Source of the DNA: Serripes groenlandicus
Lineage: Eukaryota; Mollusca; Bivalvia; Cardiida; Cardiidae
Direction: 5' to 3'
Assembly: GCA_031761405.1 (NCBI GenBank)
Contig: JASEVX010000096.1
Span: forward strand, 641,778 to 705,777
Length of the DNA stretch: 64,000 nucleotides
Position numbers and translations under genes: made by a program. The notes beneath the pieces were generated by a model that saw only the letters and a list, made by a program, of their open reading frames with translations, had not been told where the DNA came from and did no database searches. Position 1 is the stretch's first letter. The number at the start of each line of letters is the position of its first letter. Shown here in pieces: positions 1-12,299 of the stretch.

Positions 1-776
1 ATATACTAATGTTTCTTTTGAATAAACTTGATAAAGAGACAATGAGTTGCTTGCATCATGCGCAGGTTGATCTTGGTCTTCACCTGCCGTCAGCATTTTT
101 GCTTGTTTCCTGGAACGCAGCACACTTAGAGTCAGTTCCGTTATATATGATAATTGTTCAGTTGAATAAACGTGGCAAATAGACAATGAATTGGTTATAG
201 GTTGATCTGGATCTTCACTTATCACCAACATCTTTGCCTGTTTCCTGAAACGCACAAAACATAGAGTCAGTTCCGTGATATATTAATGTGTCTGTTAAAT
301 AAACGTGATAAAGGGAACTTGAGTTGGTTACAGGTTGATCTGAATCTTCACTTGCCGCCAACATCTTTGCCTGTTTCCCGAAACGCACAACACTTAGAGT
401 CAGTTCCGTGATATACTTATGTGTCTGTTGAATAAACGTGATAAAGGGAAAGTTTGATCTGGATCTTCACTTGCCGCCAACATCTTTGCCTGTTTCCCGA
501 AACGCACAACACGTAGAGTCAGTTCCGTGATATACTTATGTGTCTGTTGAATAAACGTGATAAAGGGAAAGTTTGATCTGGATCTTCACTTGCCGCCAAC
601 ATCTTTGCCTGTTTCCCGAAACGCACAACACTTAGAGTCAGTTCCGTGATATACTTATGTGTCTGTTGAATAAACGTGATAAAGGGAAAGTTTATTCTGG
701 ATCTTCACTTGCCGCCAACATCTTTGCCTGTTTCCCGAAACGCACAACACTTAGAGTCAGTTCCGTGATATACTCA
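1..776. repeat. 119-bp tandem repeat (minisatellite), runs off the left edge
   Basis: About six copies of a unit containing AATAAACGTGATAAAGGGAA and CACTTAGAGTCAGTTCCGTG. The three central units are spaced exactly 119 bp. The first units are longer (about 135-140 bp) because they keep a TGAGTTGGTTACAGG segment that the central units have lost. The array starts before base 1. The minus strand has partly open frames, but they are not shared between the long and short units, so I do not call a gene. Confidence 0.9.
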
Positions 777-919
777 TGTTTCTGAATAAACGTGATAAAG
801 GGAAATTGAGTTGGTTACAGGTTGATCTGATTCTACACTTGCCGCTAGTATCTGTTTGTCCCGGAACACAGTTCCCGTATAGCCAGCTCTTTGATATGTT
901 ATGGTCTGTGTTGTATAAA

Positions 920-1064
920 TCAGTCTATCTGATAAACAGAAGCTATATTTCTGCACATTCCGGGAAAATGACTTATATACAGTCTGTTATCTCTTTCACA
1001 ATATATAACTGCATGAGGACCTTTCATCCCCGGTTGTTCACTGTGGTGATATAATATGAATACT
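920..1064 (-). pseudogene. NHL-blade cassette 5 (frameshifted)
   Basis: This is the most distal copy. A deletion after the ISPQ codons removes the TTVRVVQDG part, brings in a stop and breaks the frame. The distal half is still readable (VIYCERDNRLYISH, then loop FPGMCRNI, then ASVYQID and TGA). It is a decayed member of the array. Confidence 0.75.
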
Positions 1065-1086
1065 GTTTGATATGATGTATAACTCA

Positions 1087-1254
1087 CTATATCTGATACA
1101 CAGAAGCTGTATGCTTACACAATCCGTAATAATGACTAATATAAAGTTTGTTATCTCTTTCACAATATATAACTGCATATGGACGATTCATTCCCAGTGT
1201 TCCGTCTTGTACTACTCGTATGGTTGTACACTGTGGTGATATACTATGAATAAT
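1087..1254 (-). other. NHL-blade cassette 4 (intact frame)
   Basis: It reads 55 codons to a TAG. The loop is YYGLCKHT, followed by ASVYQI. The conserved part is kept, with NKLYISH in place of NRLYISH. Confidence 0.75.
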
Positions 1255-1285
1255 GTTTGATATGATGTATAACTCACTCTATCTG

Positions 1286-1447
1286 TTAAACAGAAACTTT
1301 ATTGTTGTAAGACGATCCGTAACCATGACTAATATAAAGTCTGTTATCTCTTTCACAATATATAACTGCACAAGGAAGTTTCATCCCCGGTGTTCCGTCT
1401 TGTACTACTCGTACGGTTGTACACTGTGGTGATATAGTATGAATATT
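1286..1447 (-). other. NHL-blade cassette 3 (intact frame, early stop)
   Basis: It reads 53 codons to a TAA. The loop is GYGSSYNNK, followed by VSV. A base change then creates the stop a few codons earlier than in the gene. A TTTATT on the plus strand (AATAAA on the minus strand) lies inside this cassette at 1298-1303. Confidence 0.75.
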
Positions 1448-1466
1448 GTTTGATATGTTGTATAAT

Positions 1467-1637
1467 TCACTCTATCTGATAAACAGAAACTATATTTTTA
1501 TACAATCCGTTAATATGACTAATATAAAGTCTGTTATCTCTTTCACAATATATAACTGCATACGGACGTTTCATCCCCGGTGTTCCGTCTTGTACTACTC
1601 GTATGGTTGTACACTGTGGTGATATAATATGAATACT
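1467..1637 (-). other. NHL-blade cassette 2 (intact frame, longer loop)
   Basis: It reads 56 codons and a TGA. The conserved part up to LYISH is as in the gene. The loop is INGLYKNI, three codons longer than in the gene, followed by VSVYQIE. The length change is a whole number of codons. Confidence 0.8.
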
Positions 1638-1656
1638 ATTTGATATGATGTATAAC

Positions 1657-1818
1657 TCACTCTATCTGATAAATAGAAACTGTTTCGTTATAATGATGAC
1701 TAATATAAAGTCTGTTATCTCTTTCACAATATATAACTGCCCATGGAAGTTTCATCCCCGATGTTCCGTCTAGTACTACTCGTATGGTTGTACACTGTGG
1801 TGATATAATATGAATACT
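1657..1818 (-). other. NHL-blade cassette 1 (intact frame, own stop)
   Basis: It reads 53 codons and a TGA, the same length as the gene's own terminal segment. The frame opens SIHIISPQC, runs through ERDNRLYISH and ends VSIYQIE. The variable loop is HYNET against HYNQT in the gene. It has no ATG or splice context of its own, so it is not an independent gene. Confidence 0.8.
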
Positions 1819-1837
1819 ATTTGATATGATGTATAAC

Positions 1838-3562
1838 TCACTCTATCTGATAAATAGAAACTGTTTGGTTATAATGATGACTAATATAAAGTCTGTTATC
1901 TCTTTCACAATATATAACTGCCCATGGAAGTTTCATCCCCGATGTTCCGTCTTGTATTACTCGTACGGTTGTACACTGTGGTGATATAATATAAATACTA
2001 CTTGAGCCGTACTCAGCTATATAAATGTTATCTTCTCTATCTACTGCCATACCGCGTGGAGACACCAGTTTATCATGTGTATATACATGTTGTACATTAC
2101 CGTCTAGATCCATACTCGTTACACTGTGGTTACCCCTATCTGATACGTAAAGCGTGCTCTGATCTCTACTCAGTACAATATATTGGGGCGTTTTAAACAT
2201 TGTTTGTCCTCTGATATCAGTTGTTATTGTTTTCAATATTTTCCCACCTAAATCAATGATTTTTACGCAGCCAGGATTTACGAAAGAACAAATAAATGTA
2301 TTGTTTGTATAAACAATACCACGACTCTTACCACCAATGTCCACTTCCTTCATTACAGACAATGTCTTACCAACCTTTATGAATGCGAGTTTATTGTTAC
2401 ATGTAACGACGATCTGATCTTGTTCTACACGTGTTATATCCCATGGCTTTGTAGGTAGTTGTATACAGGATATCACCTTGTTAGTGTTAACGTCAACAAT
2501 CTTTACACTGGAGTTAAGATTATCAGCCAAAGCCAGCATGTTGTTGTCTAACATAACTCCCCCTGTAATCCAGCAGTTGTATTTATCTGTAGAATGTTGA
2601 AGATCGACTTCACCAACATATCTCAATGATACCGGCTTATTCGGTGCAGATGTCTTCACCTCTGTCTCAATCTTTGTTTTTCCTTCTTTTTTCATTTTAT
2701 TTTCCAAATCTCCAAGTTTTTTTCCTGCTTTGAGAGACTGTATTATTGTCTCATTCGGCCGAAACATATAGTCTCTTATTGTACATTGGTTATTTAACTC
2801 TGTCGTCAAACTTTCAAATTGTTGAATTTGATTTTGCGCCTTTTTAGCAGAGATCACCAATTGTCGTTGTTGTTTGTATGTTTTCTGTTTTTCCATATTA
2901 CTGGACATCTCGTTAAGGTCAGCAATAATCGCATCACACGCTGTAGACGCTGACTCAGTTGATTTGGTATCCTTGTCCCGTACGGTCTGGGCCTCTATCA
3001 AGGTACTTTGTTCGAGGGAATCTAAAATCTGGTTTATCTCAGTCCTGAATTTCTTTACTTCAGAAACAAACGTCATGTGGATATGACCCACGTCATCCCT
3101 TTTTCTCAATGCAATTTTTTTCGTATTTTGCAGTAGTTGAGATAGATCGCCTATTGCGCTCATCAGAGATGTATACTCTTTACTTGTTTCGAATTCTATA
3201 GCAATATCGTCAATATACTCTACTTTACACTGTTTGTGTTCTATAGTGGCACAAACAGAACAGCAGCAATCATCGTGAATATTACAGTAGTATTCTACGA
3301 ATTTCCCTTTATGTTTAGTACACATACTTTCCTTCGATGACGCACACTTCTGTTTTGGCATACTGTCTCGGTCTAACAATGGATGGTGTTTAGACAGTTT
3401 GCTTCTTCTGTGTACTTTCGAACAGGTATTACAAAAGAACTCGTTGCAAACTGTACAATAAAATACGGCATTTTCTTCTTCATCTTCGCCTTGACATGGG
3501 TCACAGAGAATACCAGTACTCAAGTCATCGCTGCCTACCTGTCTCCTACCCGATACCTCCAT
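1838..3562 (-). CDS. B-box / coiled-coil / NHL-repeat protein (TRIM-like, no RING)
   Basis: 574 residues from the ATG at 3562 to the TGA at 1838-1840. The frame stays open three codons further upstream to a TTG, which I do not use. Two B-box zinc fingers are visible: the first with Cys20, 23, 36, 39, 44, 47 and His51/59/60; the second with Cys81, His84, Cys93, His96, Cys101, Cys104, His109 and Cys112. Residues about 123-260 are heptad-like and charged (coiled coil), followed by a lysine-rich linker (281-310) and an NHL-type beta-propeller (about 320-574). The best blades are 459-490, 501-531 and 545-574. Family knowledge: TRIM2/3/32/45/56-type proteins use B-boxes and coiled coil to oligomerise and NHL propellers to bind protein or RNA. 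RING-less forms are common in bivalves and cannot be assumed to be E3 ligases. The coding part is one exon behind a likely 5' UTR intron. The substrate and role are unknown; innate immunity is only a family-level guess. Confidence 0.9.
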   Translation of the reverse strand: MEVSGRRQVGSDDLSTGILCDPCQGEDEEENAVFYCTVCNEFFCNTCSKVHRRSKLSKHHPLLDRDSMPKQKCASSKESMCTKHKGKFVEYYCNIHDDCCCSVCATIEHKQCKVEYIDDIAIEFETSKEYTSLMSAIGDLSQLLQNTKKIALRKRDDVGHIHMTFVSEVKKFRTEINQILDSLEQSTLIEAQTVRDKDTKSTESASTACDAIIADLNEMSSNMEKQKTYKQQRQLVISAKKAQNQIQQFESLTTELNNQCTIRDYMFRPNETIIQSLKAGKKLGDLENKMKKEGKTKIETEVKTSAPNKPVSLRYVGEVDLQHSTDKYNCWITGGVMLDNNMLALADNLNSSVKIVDVNTNKVISCIQLPTKPWDITRVEQDQIVVTCNNKLAFIKVGKTLSVMKEVDIGGKSRGIVYTNNTFICSFVNPGCVKIIDLGGKILKTITTDIRGQTMFKTPQYIVLSRDQSTLYVSDRGNHSVTSMDLDGNVQHVYTHDKLVSPRGMAVDREDNIYIAEYGSSSIYIISPQCTTVRVIQDGTSGMKLPWAVIYCERDNRLYISHHYNQTVSIYQIE

Positions 3563-3577
3563 ATCTGGCAAGAATTT

Positions 3578-3595
3578 CTGAAATATATAAAAAGT
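3578..3595 (-). other. Predicted 3' splice site before the TRIM-like coding exon
   Basis: On the minus strand the sequence reads TTTTTATATATTTCAG, then the exon from 3577. The AG lies 15 bases before the ATG. The tract is pyrimidine/AT-rich, with no upstream ATG in the exon, so the start codon probably sits in the second exon behind a non-coding first exon. I cannot place that first exon or the promoter. Confidence 0.6.
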
Positions 3596-4130
3596 TCAGT
3601 TTATCACGACAAGCATGAAACATTCGAATGTCATAGCTCTCAAACGTCTTCTAATCTAAACTAGTCATGTATATATGGCGGAACGGACGACTTCTGTAAT
3701 TTAAAGATGAACATCTCATGTAATACGTGTAAGTATGTGTCAAATGCAGGCAATGGGTTATTGATGAACAATAAAGTGTCAAATTATTGCATTTACGAGT
3801 TTTTATTTCGTTTTTGTCTCGTCTGTTTGAAGAAGTTGTAAATATATTGCAAATGGTTTCAATTAAATTCGAATTTATATATGCATACTTTTAAAATGTT
3901 GAATTAAACATATACACTGCTATGACATTTGTTTTAAGAGTTGCTGTTAGTATAATGTTATAGTAACTGTGGATAAGCGTCATTCGGACATGCATTGATT
4001 AAATGTAGTCATTTGAGAATAAAGTACGTTATTTTTTAAAAAGAAAAATGAAACATCCAACTTTGTTTCTAAGTAATGAACATGTTGAAGTAAATATGAT
4101 ACTAATACCTATTTGAATGTATTGAATACT
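3596..4130. other. Unique AT-rich sequence upstream of the TRIM-like gene
   Basis: This should hold the 5' UTR intron, and perhaps the promoter, of the minus-strand gene. I see no clear TATA box, no second exon and no repeat. Confidence 0.4.
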
Positions 4131-7100
4131 CGTAGATAAAAGATTATACGCGTACGTTACCACTATATACATACACATACATACACAGTCTTACTTCCTC
4201 TATATGTACTTCTGAAAGATCATACACGTACGTTACCACTATAAACACACACATACATAAACAGTCTTACTTCCTCTATATGTACTTCTGAAAGATTATA
4301 CGCGTACGTTACCACTATAAACATACACATACAGATACAGTCTTACTTCCTCTATATGTACTTCTGAAAGATTATACACGTACGTTACCACTATAAACAC
4401 ACACATACATACACAGTCTTACTTCCTCTATATGTACTTCTGAAAGATTATACGCGTACGTTACCACTATAAACACACACATACATACACAGTCTTACTT
4501 CCTCTATATGTACTTCTGAAAGATTATACGCGTACGTTACCACTATAAACATACACATACAGACACAGTCTTACTTTCTCTATATGTAATTCTGAAAGAT
4601 TATACGCGTAAGTTACCAATATAAACATACACATACATACACAGTCTTACTTTCTCTATATGTAATTCTGAAAGATTATACGCGTACGTTACCACTATAA
4701 AAACACAAATACAGACACAGTCTTACTTCCTCTATATGTACTTCTGAAAGATTATAGGCGTACGTTACCACTATAAACACACACATACATACACAGGCTT
4801 ACTTCCTCTATCTGTACTTCTGAAAGATTATACGCGTACGTTACTACTATTAACACAAACATACAGACACAGTCTTACTTCCTCTGTATAAACACAAACA
4901 TGAATACCGAAAAAAGCTTACTTCCTCTTTAGGTACTTCTGAATGATTATACGCGTACGTTACCACTTTAAACACATACAGACACAGTCACTGTCTTACT
5001 TACACTTTAGGTATTTCTGAAAGATTATACGCGTACGTTACTACTATACACACACATACAGACACGGTCTTACTTCCTCTGTATGTATTTCTGAAAGATT
5101 ATACGAGAACGTTACCACTATAAACACACATACTGATACAATCTAACTTCCTCCGTAGGTACTTCTGAAAGATCATACGCAAACGTTACTACTATAAACA
5201 CTCATATACATGCACAGTCTTACTTCCTCTATATGTATTTCTGAAAGATTATACGCGTACGTTACCACTATAAACACACACATACACACACATTCTTACT
5301 TTTTCTTTATGTACTTCTGAAAGATTATACGCATACATTACCACTATAAAAACACATACAGACACAGTCTTACTTCCTCTTTATGTACTTCTGAAAGATT
5401 ATACGCGTACGTTACTACTCTAAACACACACATACATGCACAATCGTACTTACACTTTAGGTACTTCTGAAAGATTATACGCGTACGTTTCTAATATAGA
5501 CACACATACAGACACAGTCTTACTTCCGATTCATGGACTTCTGAAAGATTATACGCGTACGTTACTACTTTAAACACACATACAGACACAGTCTTACTTC
5601 CTCTATATGTACTTCTGAATGATTATACGCGTACGTTACCACTATAAACACACACACTGATACAATATAACTTCCTTTGTAGGTACTTCTGAAAGATTAT
5701 ACGCAAACGTTACTACTATAAATACACACACATACGCATCCTTATTTACACGTTAGGTACTTCTGAAAGATTATACGCGTACGTTAGCCCTATAAACACA
5801 CATACTGCTACACTCTTACTTCCTCTTTATGTACTTCTGAAAGATTATACGCATACGTCACTACTATAAACACACACAAAGACAGTTTTACTTACACTTT
5901 AGGTATTTCTGAAAGATTATACGCGTACGTTACTACTATAAACACACATACTGCTACACTCTAACTTCCTCTTTATGTACTTCTGAAAAAATATACACGT
6001 ACGTTACCTCTATAAAGACACATACATACACAGTCTTACTTCCTCTTTGTGTACTTCTGAAAGATTATACGCGTACGTTACTACTATAAACACACACATA
6101 CATGCACAGTCTTACTTACACTTTAGGTACTTCTGAAAGATTATACGCGTACGTTACCACTATAAACACACATACTGACACAATCTAACCTCCTTTGTAG
6201 GTACTTCTGAAAGATTATAAGCAAACGTTACAACTATAAACACATACACAGACACGTTCTTACTTACACGTTAGGTACTTCAGAAATATTATACGCGTAC
6301 GTTAGCCCTATAAACACACATACTGCCACTCTCTAACTGCCTCATTATGTACTTCTGAAAGATTATACGCATACGTTCTTAATTACACTTTAGGTAGTTC
6401 TGAAAGATTATACGCGTACGTTACTACCATAGACACACATATACACATTCTTCTTTTCTCTTTATGTACTTCTGAAAGATTATACGCGTACATTGACACT
6501 ATAAACACACGTATAGACACAGTCTTACTTCCTCTGTAGATACTTCTGAACGATAATACGCGTACGTTGCCACTTTAAACACACATACAGACACAGTCTT
6601 ACTTCCTCTTTATGTACTTATGAAAGATTATACGCGTACGTTACCAATATACACATACACAGTCTTACTTCCTCTATATGTACTTATGAAAGATTATACG
6701 CGTACATTACCACTATACACACACATACTGACACAATCTAACTTCCTCTGTAGATACTTCTGAAAGATTATACGCGTACGTTACTTCTATAAACACACAC
6801 AGAGACACATTTTTACTTCCTCTGTAAGTACTTCTGAAAGATTATACGCGTACATAACCACTATAAACACACACATACAGAATCTAACTTACAATTTATG
6901 TACTTCTGAAAGATTATACGTGTACGTTGTAACTATAAACACGCATACATACATAATCTAACTTACTCTTTAGATACTTCTGAAAGAATATACGCGTACG
7001 TTGCCACTATAAACACGCATACAGACACAGTCTTACTTCTTCTTTAGGTACTTCTGAAAGTATTTACGCGTACGTTACTACTATAAATAGACATACAGAC

Positions 7101-7480
7101 ACAGTCATACTTCCTCTTTAGGTAATTATGTCTACGTTACTACTATGAACACACAAACACACACAAAAACACAAACACAACCTTACTTGCTCTTTAGTTA
7201 ATTGTGATTGTTGTTATGTATCCGTTATCACTATAAATACACACACCCAAACACATACACAAACATACACAAACATACACAACCTTACTTGCTCTTTAGG
7301 TAATTGTGATAGGTTGTATGTATTTGTTATCACTATAAACACGCTCACACATATACAGACACAATTTTACTTCCTGTTTAGGTAATTGTGATAGATGGTA
7401 TGTGTATGTTACCACTATAAACACACACGTACATATACAATCTTACTTCCTCATTATGGTATTGTGATAGATTATACGCG
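4130..7480. repeat. 76-bp satellite with a CpG-rich ACGCGTACGTTA core
   Basis: About 43 copies. Early units are exactly 76 bp apart (TCTGAAAG at 4211, 4287, 4363). Each unit has ACTTCTGAAAGATTATACGC, then GTACGTTACCACTATAAAC, a variable (CA/CATA) stretch, and CAGTCTTACTTCCTC. The ATTATACGCGTACGTTA block is the least variable part; the CA-rich part varies in length. From about 7100 the units become irregular (TAATTGTGATAGGTTGTATG variant) and grade into simple repeat. Confidence 0.92.
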
Positions 7481-7491
7481 AACATTATCAC

Positions 7492-9850
<2,359 letters not shown>

Positions 9851-10257
9851 GACACGAAACACCCTTGAGCAGAAGAAACACGCCAACCTGTAGTATTTTG
9901 GAAAGTAGCATATATAGATATATATATACAAACACTCAATTAGGAGAAAGTACACCAGTGTGATACCCAAACGGATCGCAAATGTACGTATTCCACTTTT
10001 GTTCCGTCTCGCAAACGTTTAAAAGTAGCCCGATCCTAGGTTGTTTTGGCATTTGGTGGTGGAAGAAACTCTTCTCTATCCAGCCATACCATCGGTTCGG
10101 CTTAGATCACTATATTTAAAAAATAGCCCATTCGAATATTTTCACATACCGGTCTCACACTAGTACTAATTAACTTAAGTGTAAATCAAATCGCATTGCA
10201 AATCTTCATATAAACTTTACATATACATATAGTTGTACACATGAAAACAAATTGTAA
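9851..10257. other. Unique sequence, nothing recognised
   Basis: Begins where the GATA desert ends abruptly and runs to a (CA)n tract at 10258-10283. I see no open frame or repeat family. Confidence 0.4.
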
Positions 10258-10292
10258 TCTCACACACACACACACACACACGCATACATGTA

Positions 10293-11266
10293 TTTGGTGT
10301 CAAACGGGGACATGTGTTATAACCACTAGAAATGGGGACTTCTTTAATGTTGGTTCTAAGACGCTCAAATTACGTTGACAAGGTCAGAGTAATATCTACA
10401 TCGACTGAAATATAATACTTTGACTGTACAAGCAATATAAAGGGATGTGAATATATGCAAACTAACCGGGGACACACTCTTAACACATAACCGGGGACAC
10501 ACTTAACACTTGTTTTTCAGAAGGAAATGGGGGACAATTGATATCATAGGAAAATACATGTCATGCAATCAGGTAAAATGACATATTTACGAGACTGTAA
10601 TAAGCTACACAGAACAAATCTTTGCACTATTATTAGTTAAAAACGTAAATTGTCAAACTTAATCATTACCAGACCATAAACGAATGCATCCTTTTCACGT
10701 ATTTTTTAAGAACTTCAACTTTATTATTTCTATTTTTCAATATCCTACGACGGTTCATGCATATTAACGTCTTTGAAATATGTACGTATAAGTGATAATA
10801 TCTCAAAACATTTGATCAAATACCATTATGAAATGTTATGTTCAAATGATGTTCTTTAACACAGATATATATTTGTATGATACAAATGAACAAACATACG
10901 TTAAACTACGGGTTAATGCGTATGAGTGTGTCATTTGTCTAAACTACGGATAAATGGGGACCGAGTGTGCCATTTGTCTACACTACGGATAAATGGTGAC
11001 CGAGTGTGTCATTTGTCTAAACTAAGGCTAATTGGGGACAAAAGTGTATCAGCACCGATTCCGAGTGTAATCTTTGCACCGTACTAGTATGATGAATTGG
11101 GGCCATGGGTTATTTCACAGAGATTTTACCATGAGATACTTGTTTTATCCTGTTTTACTTGTTTTACTTAGATTTAATCATTTGACAAACGGGGACGTCC
11201 CCGTTTATTGGTGTGTCCCCAATTAGAAGGTGTGTATACATATAAATGTCCCCAATTGACACCAAA
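10293..11266. mobile_element. 974-bp terminal-inverted-repeat (foldback-like) element
   Basis: Left end TTTGGTGTCAAACGGGGACA (10293) pairs with the right end, which reads TTTGGTGTCAATTGGGGACA in reverse complement (11246-11266). GGGGAC motifs recur inside in both orientations near both ends. A repeated segment CTACGGATAAATGGKGACCG occurs twice near 10.93-11.0 kb, with a degenerate third copy. There is no coding capacity. (CA)n tracts flank both sides, so a target-site duplication cannot be read with certainty. It is a likely non-autonomous DNA transposon; the superfamily is not determined. Confidence 0.65.
11187..11206. repeat. Perfect 20-bp palindrome AAACGGGGACGTCCCCGTTT
   Basis: Both halves carry the GGGGAC motif found in the element's termini. 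It lies 40 bp inside the right inverted repeat. Confidence 0.9.
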
Positions 11267-11304
11267 CACATACGCACACACACACACACACACGTTTACC
11301 GCCT

Positions 11305-11625
11305 CGGTTTTGAAGTGCTAGAGGGTTCGCGTTGTGTGCAGGAGGTCGCAGGTTCGATACCCGGCCGGGTCATACAAAGTATTAAGTAATATGTTTTCCT
11401 CCTTGGTGCTCAGGGTTGTTTAGTTAGCATTACGACTGGCTCACAGGTGTCGAATAGACTGACACGTAGTAACGGTAACTTTCCCAGGAAAGTCCTTTAT
11501 ATAACATGAATGTTTAGTTAGCAGGGTTGTTTAGTTAGCATTACGACTGGCTCACAGGTGTCGATTAGACTAACACGTAGTAGCGGTAACTTTCCCAGAA
11601 AAGTCCTTTATATAACATGAATGTT
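11305..11625 (+). mobile_element. tRNA-headed SINE (family II) with a tandem body
   Basis: The head has a box-A-like AAGTGCTAGAGGG and a box-B-like GGTTCGATACC followed by CGGCCGGGTCATA. The body has GGGTTGTTTAGTTAGCATTA and GGTAACTTTCCCAG. The body segment is repeated once with a spacing of 111 bp (11415 and 11526). Confidence 0.75.
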
Positions 11626-11734
11626 GCGGAAAGCAGTGAACAAAAAAACATAAAACAAATAGAATATGTTTCACGCCACATCTGAACAAATCGACATCAG
11701 ATAGTGGATAGTGATACAATATATGTACCACCTG

Positions 11735-11945
11735 TTAGATGTTCTTATTATAGCGTGTTCCTTGGGAGTGGTGGACCGGAATTCGATTACCGGCCATCAC
11801 ATTCCGAATACTTTAAAATGTGTACTTAGTGTATCCCTCCTTCGGGTTCAGGGTTGAGGGGATAACATTACGATTAATACATCTTTGTTAGGATAGAGGA
11901 TACCAATCATACTTGTTTATTGCGCAGGAAACGCCGAGAGATAAC
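11735..11945 (+). mobile_element. Diverged family II SINE
   Basis: Head with AATTCGATTACCGGCCATCA, then body CTCCTTCGGGTTCAGGGTTG and AACATTACGATTAATACATC, matching the family II body. Box A is degraded. A sister copy lies at 17190-17370. Confidence 0.6.
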
Positions 11946-12039
11946 TAGAGTGCTGAAGAAACGACATAAAACACCCCCATTCACTTAACAAGAGAAATAC
12001 AATTCATATAGAATAATTTAATACTCGATCTATTGATAT

Positions 12040-12145
12040 ATTTTCAACACCGTGTTCAACATTATCTCAGTTATATCACGGCGACTTATTATCTACCCAT
12101 GTATTGTCTTGCTATTTACACCAGTACTCGTGTATGATGGACATT
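12040..12145 (-). mobile_element. Family I SINE body fragment
   Basis: TTCAACATTATCTCAGTTAT through ACACCAGTACTCGTGTATGA matches the 3' body of the family I SINEs (compare 52136-52437) without a tRNA head. Confidence 0.5.
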
Positions 12146-12299
12146 TGTATTGAACCCTGTTCCTGATACAGACCAAATGTCACGACTTAGAATATAGTGA
12201 GTACATGAGGAATTACATGTTTAATGTCGTTTTCAACATATTTTAAGTACGTTAAATAAAGGGTGTCCAGCTTACACACCCACGTGTTGCACGACTTTC

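Larger units (their letters stand above)
920..1838 (-). repeat. Tandem array of copies of the 3' end of the adjacent NHL gene
   Basis: Five units spaced about 164-193 bp lie head to tail directly downstream of the gene stop codon. Each repeats the last 162 bp of that gene (1838-1999). The shared landmark TCTGTTATCTCTTTCACAAT recurs at 983, 1340, 1530, 1711 and 1892, with a one-base variant near 1147. Between one stop codon and the next cassette there are only about 16-20 bp. The five cassettes are listed separately. The array is probably a product of unequal crossing over inside the coding 3' end. Whether it is used is unknown. Confidence 0.9.

Noticed and set aside
57..1054. CRISPR-like array of direct repeats near the left end
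   Set aside because: Units are continuous tandem repeats without unique spacers, and the DNA is eukaryotic.
1838..1850. Mini-intron joining gene end to a cassette (GTGAGT ... CACAG)
   Set aside because: The joined frame would shift and stop within a few codons, and the intron would be only about 47 bases.
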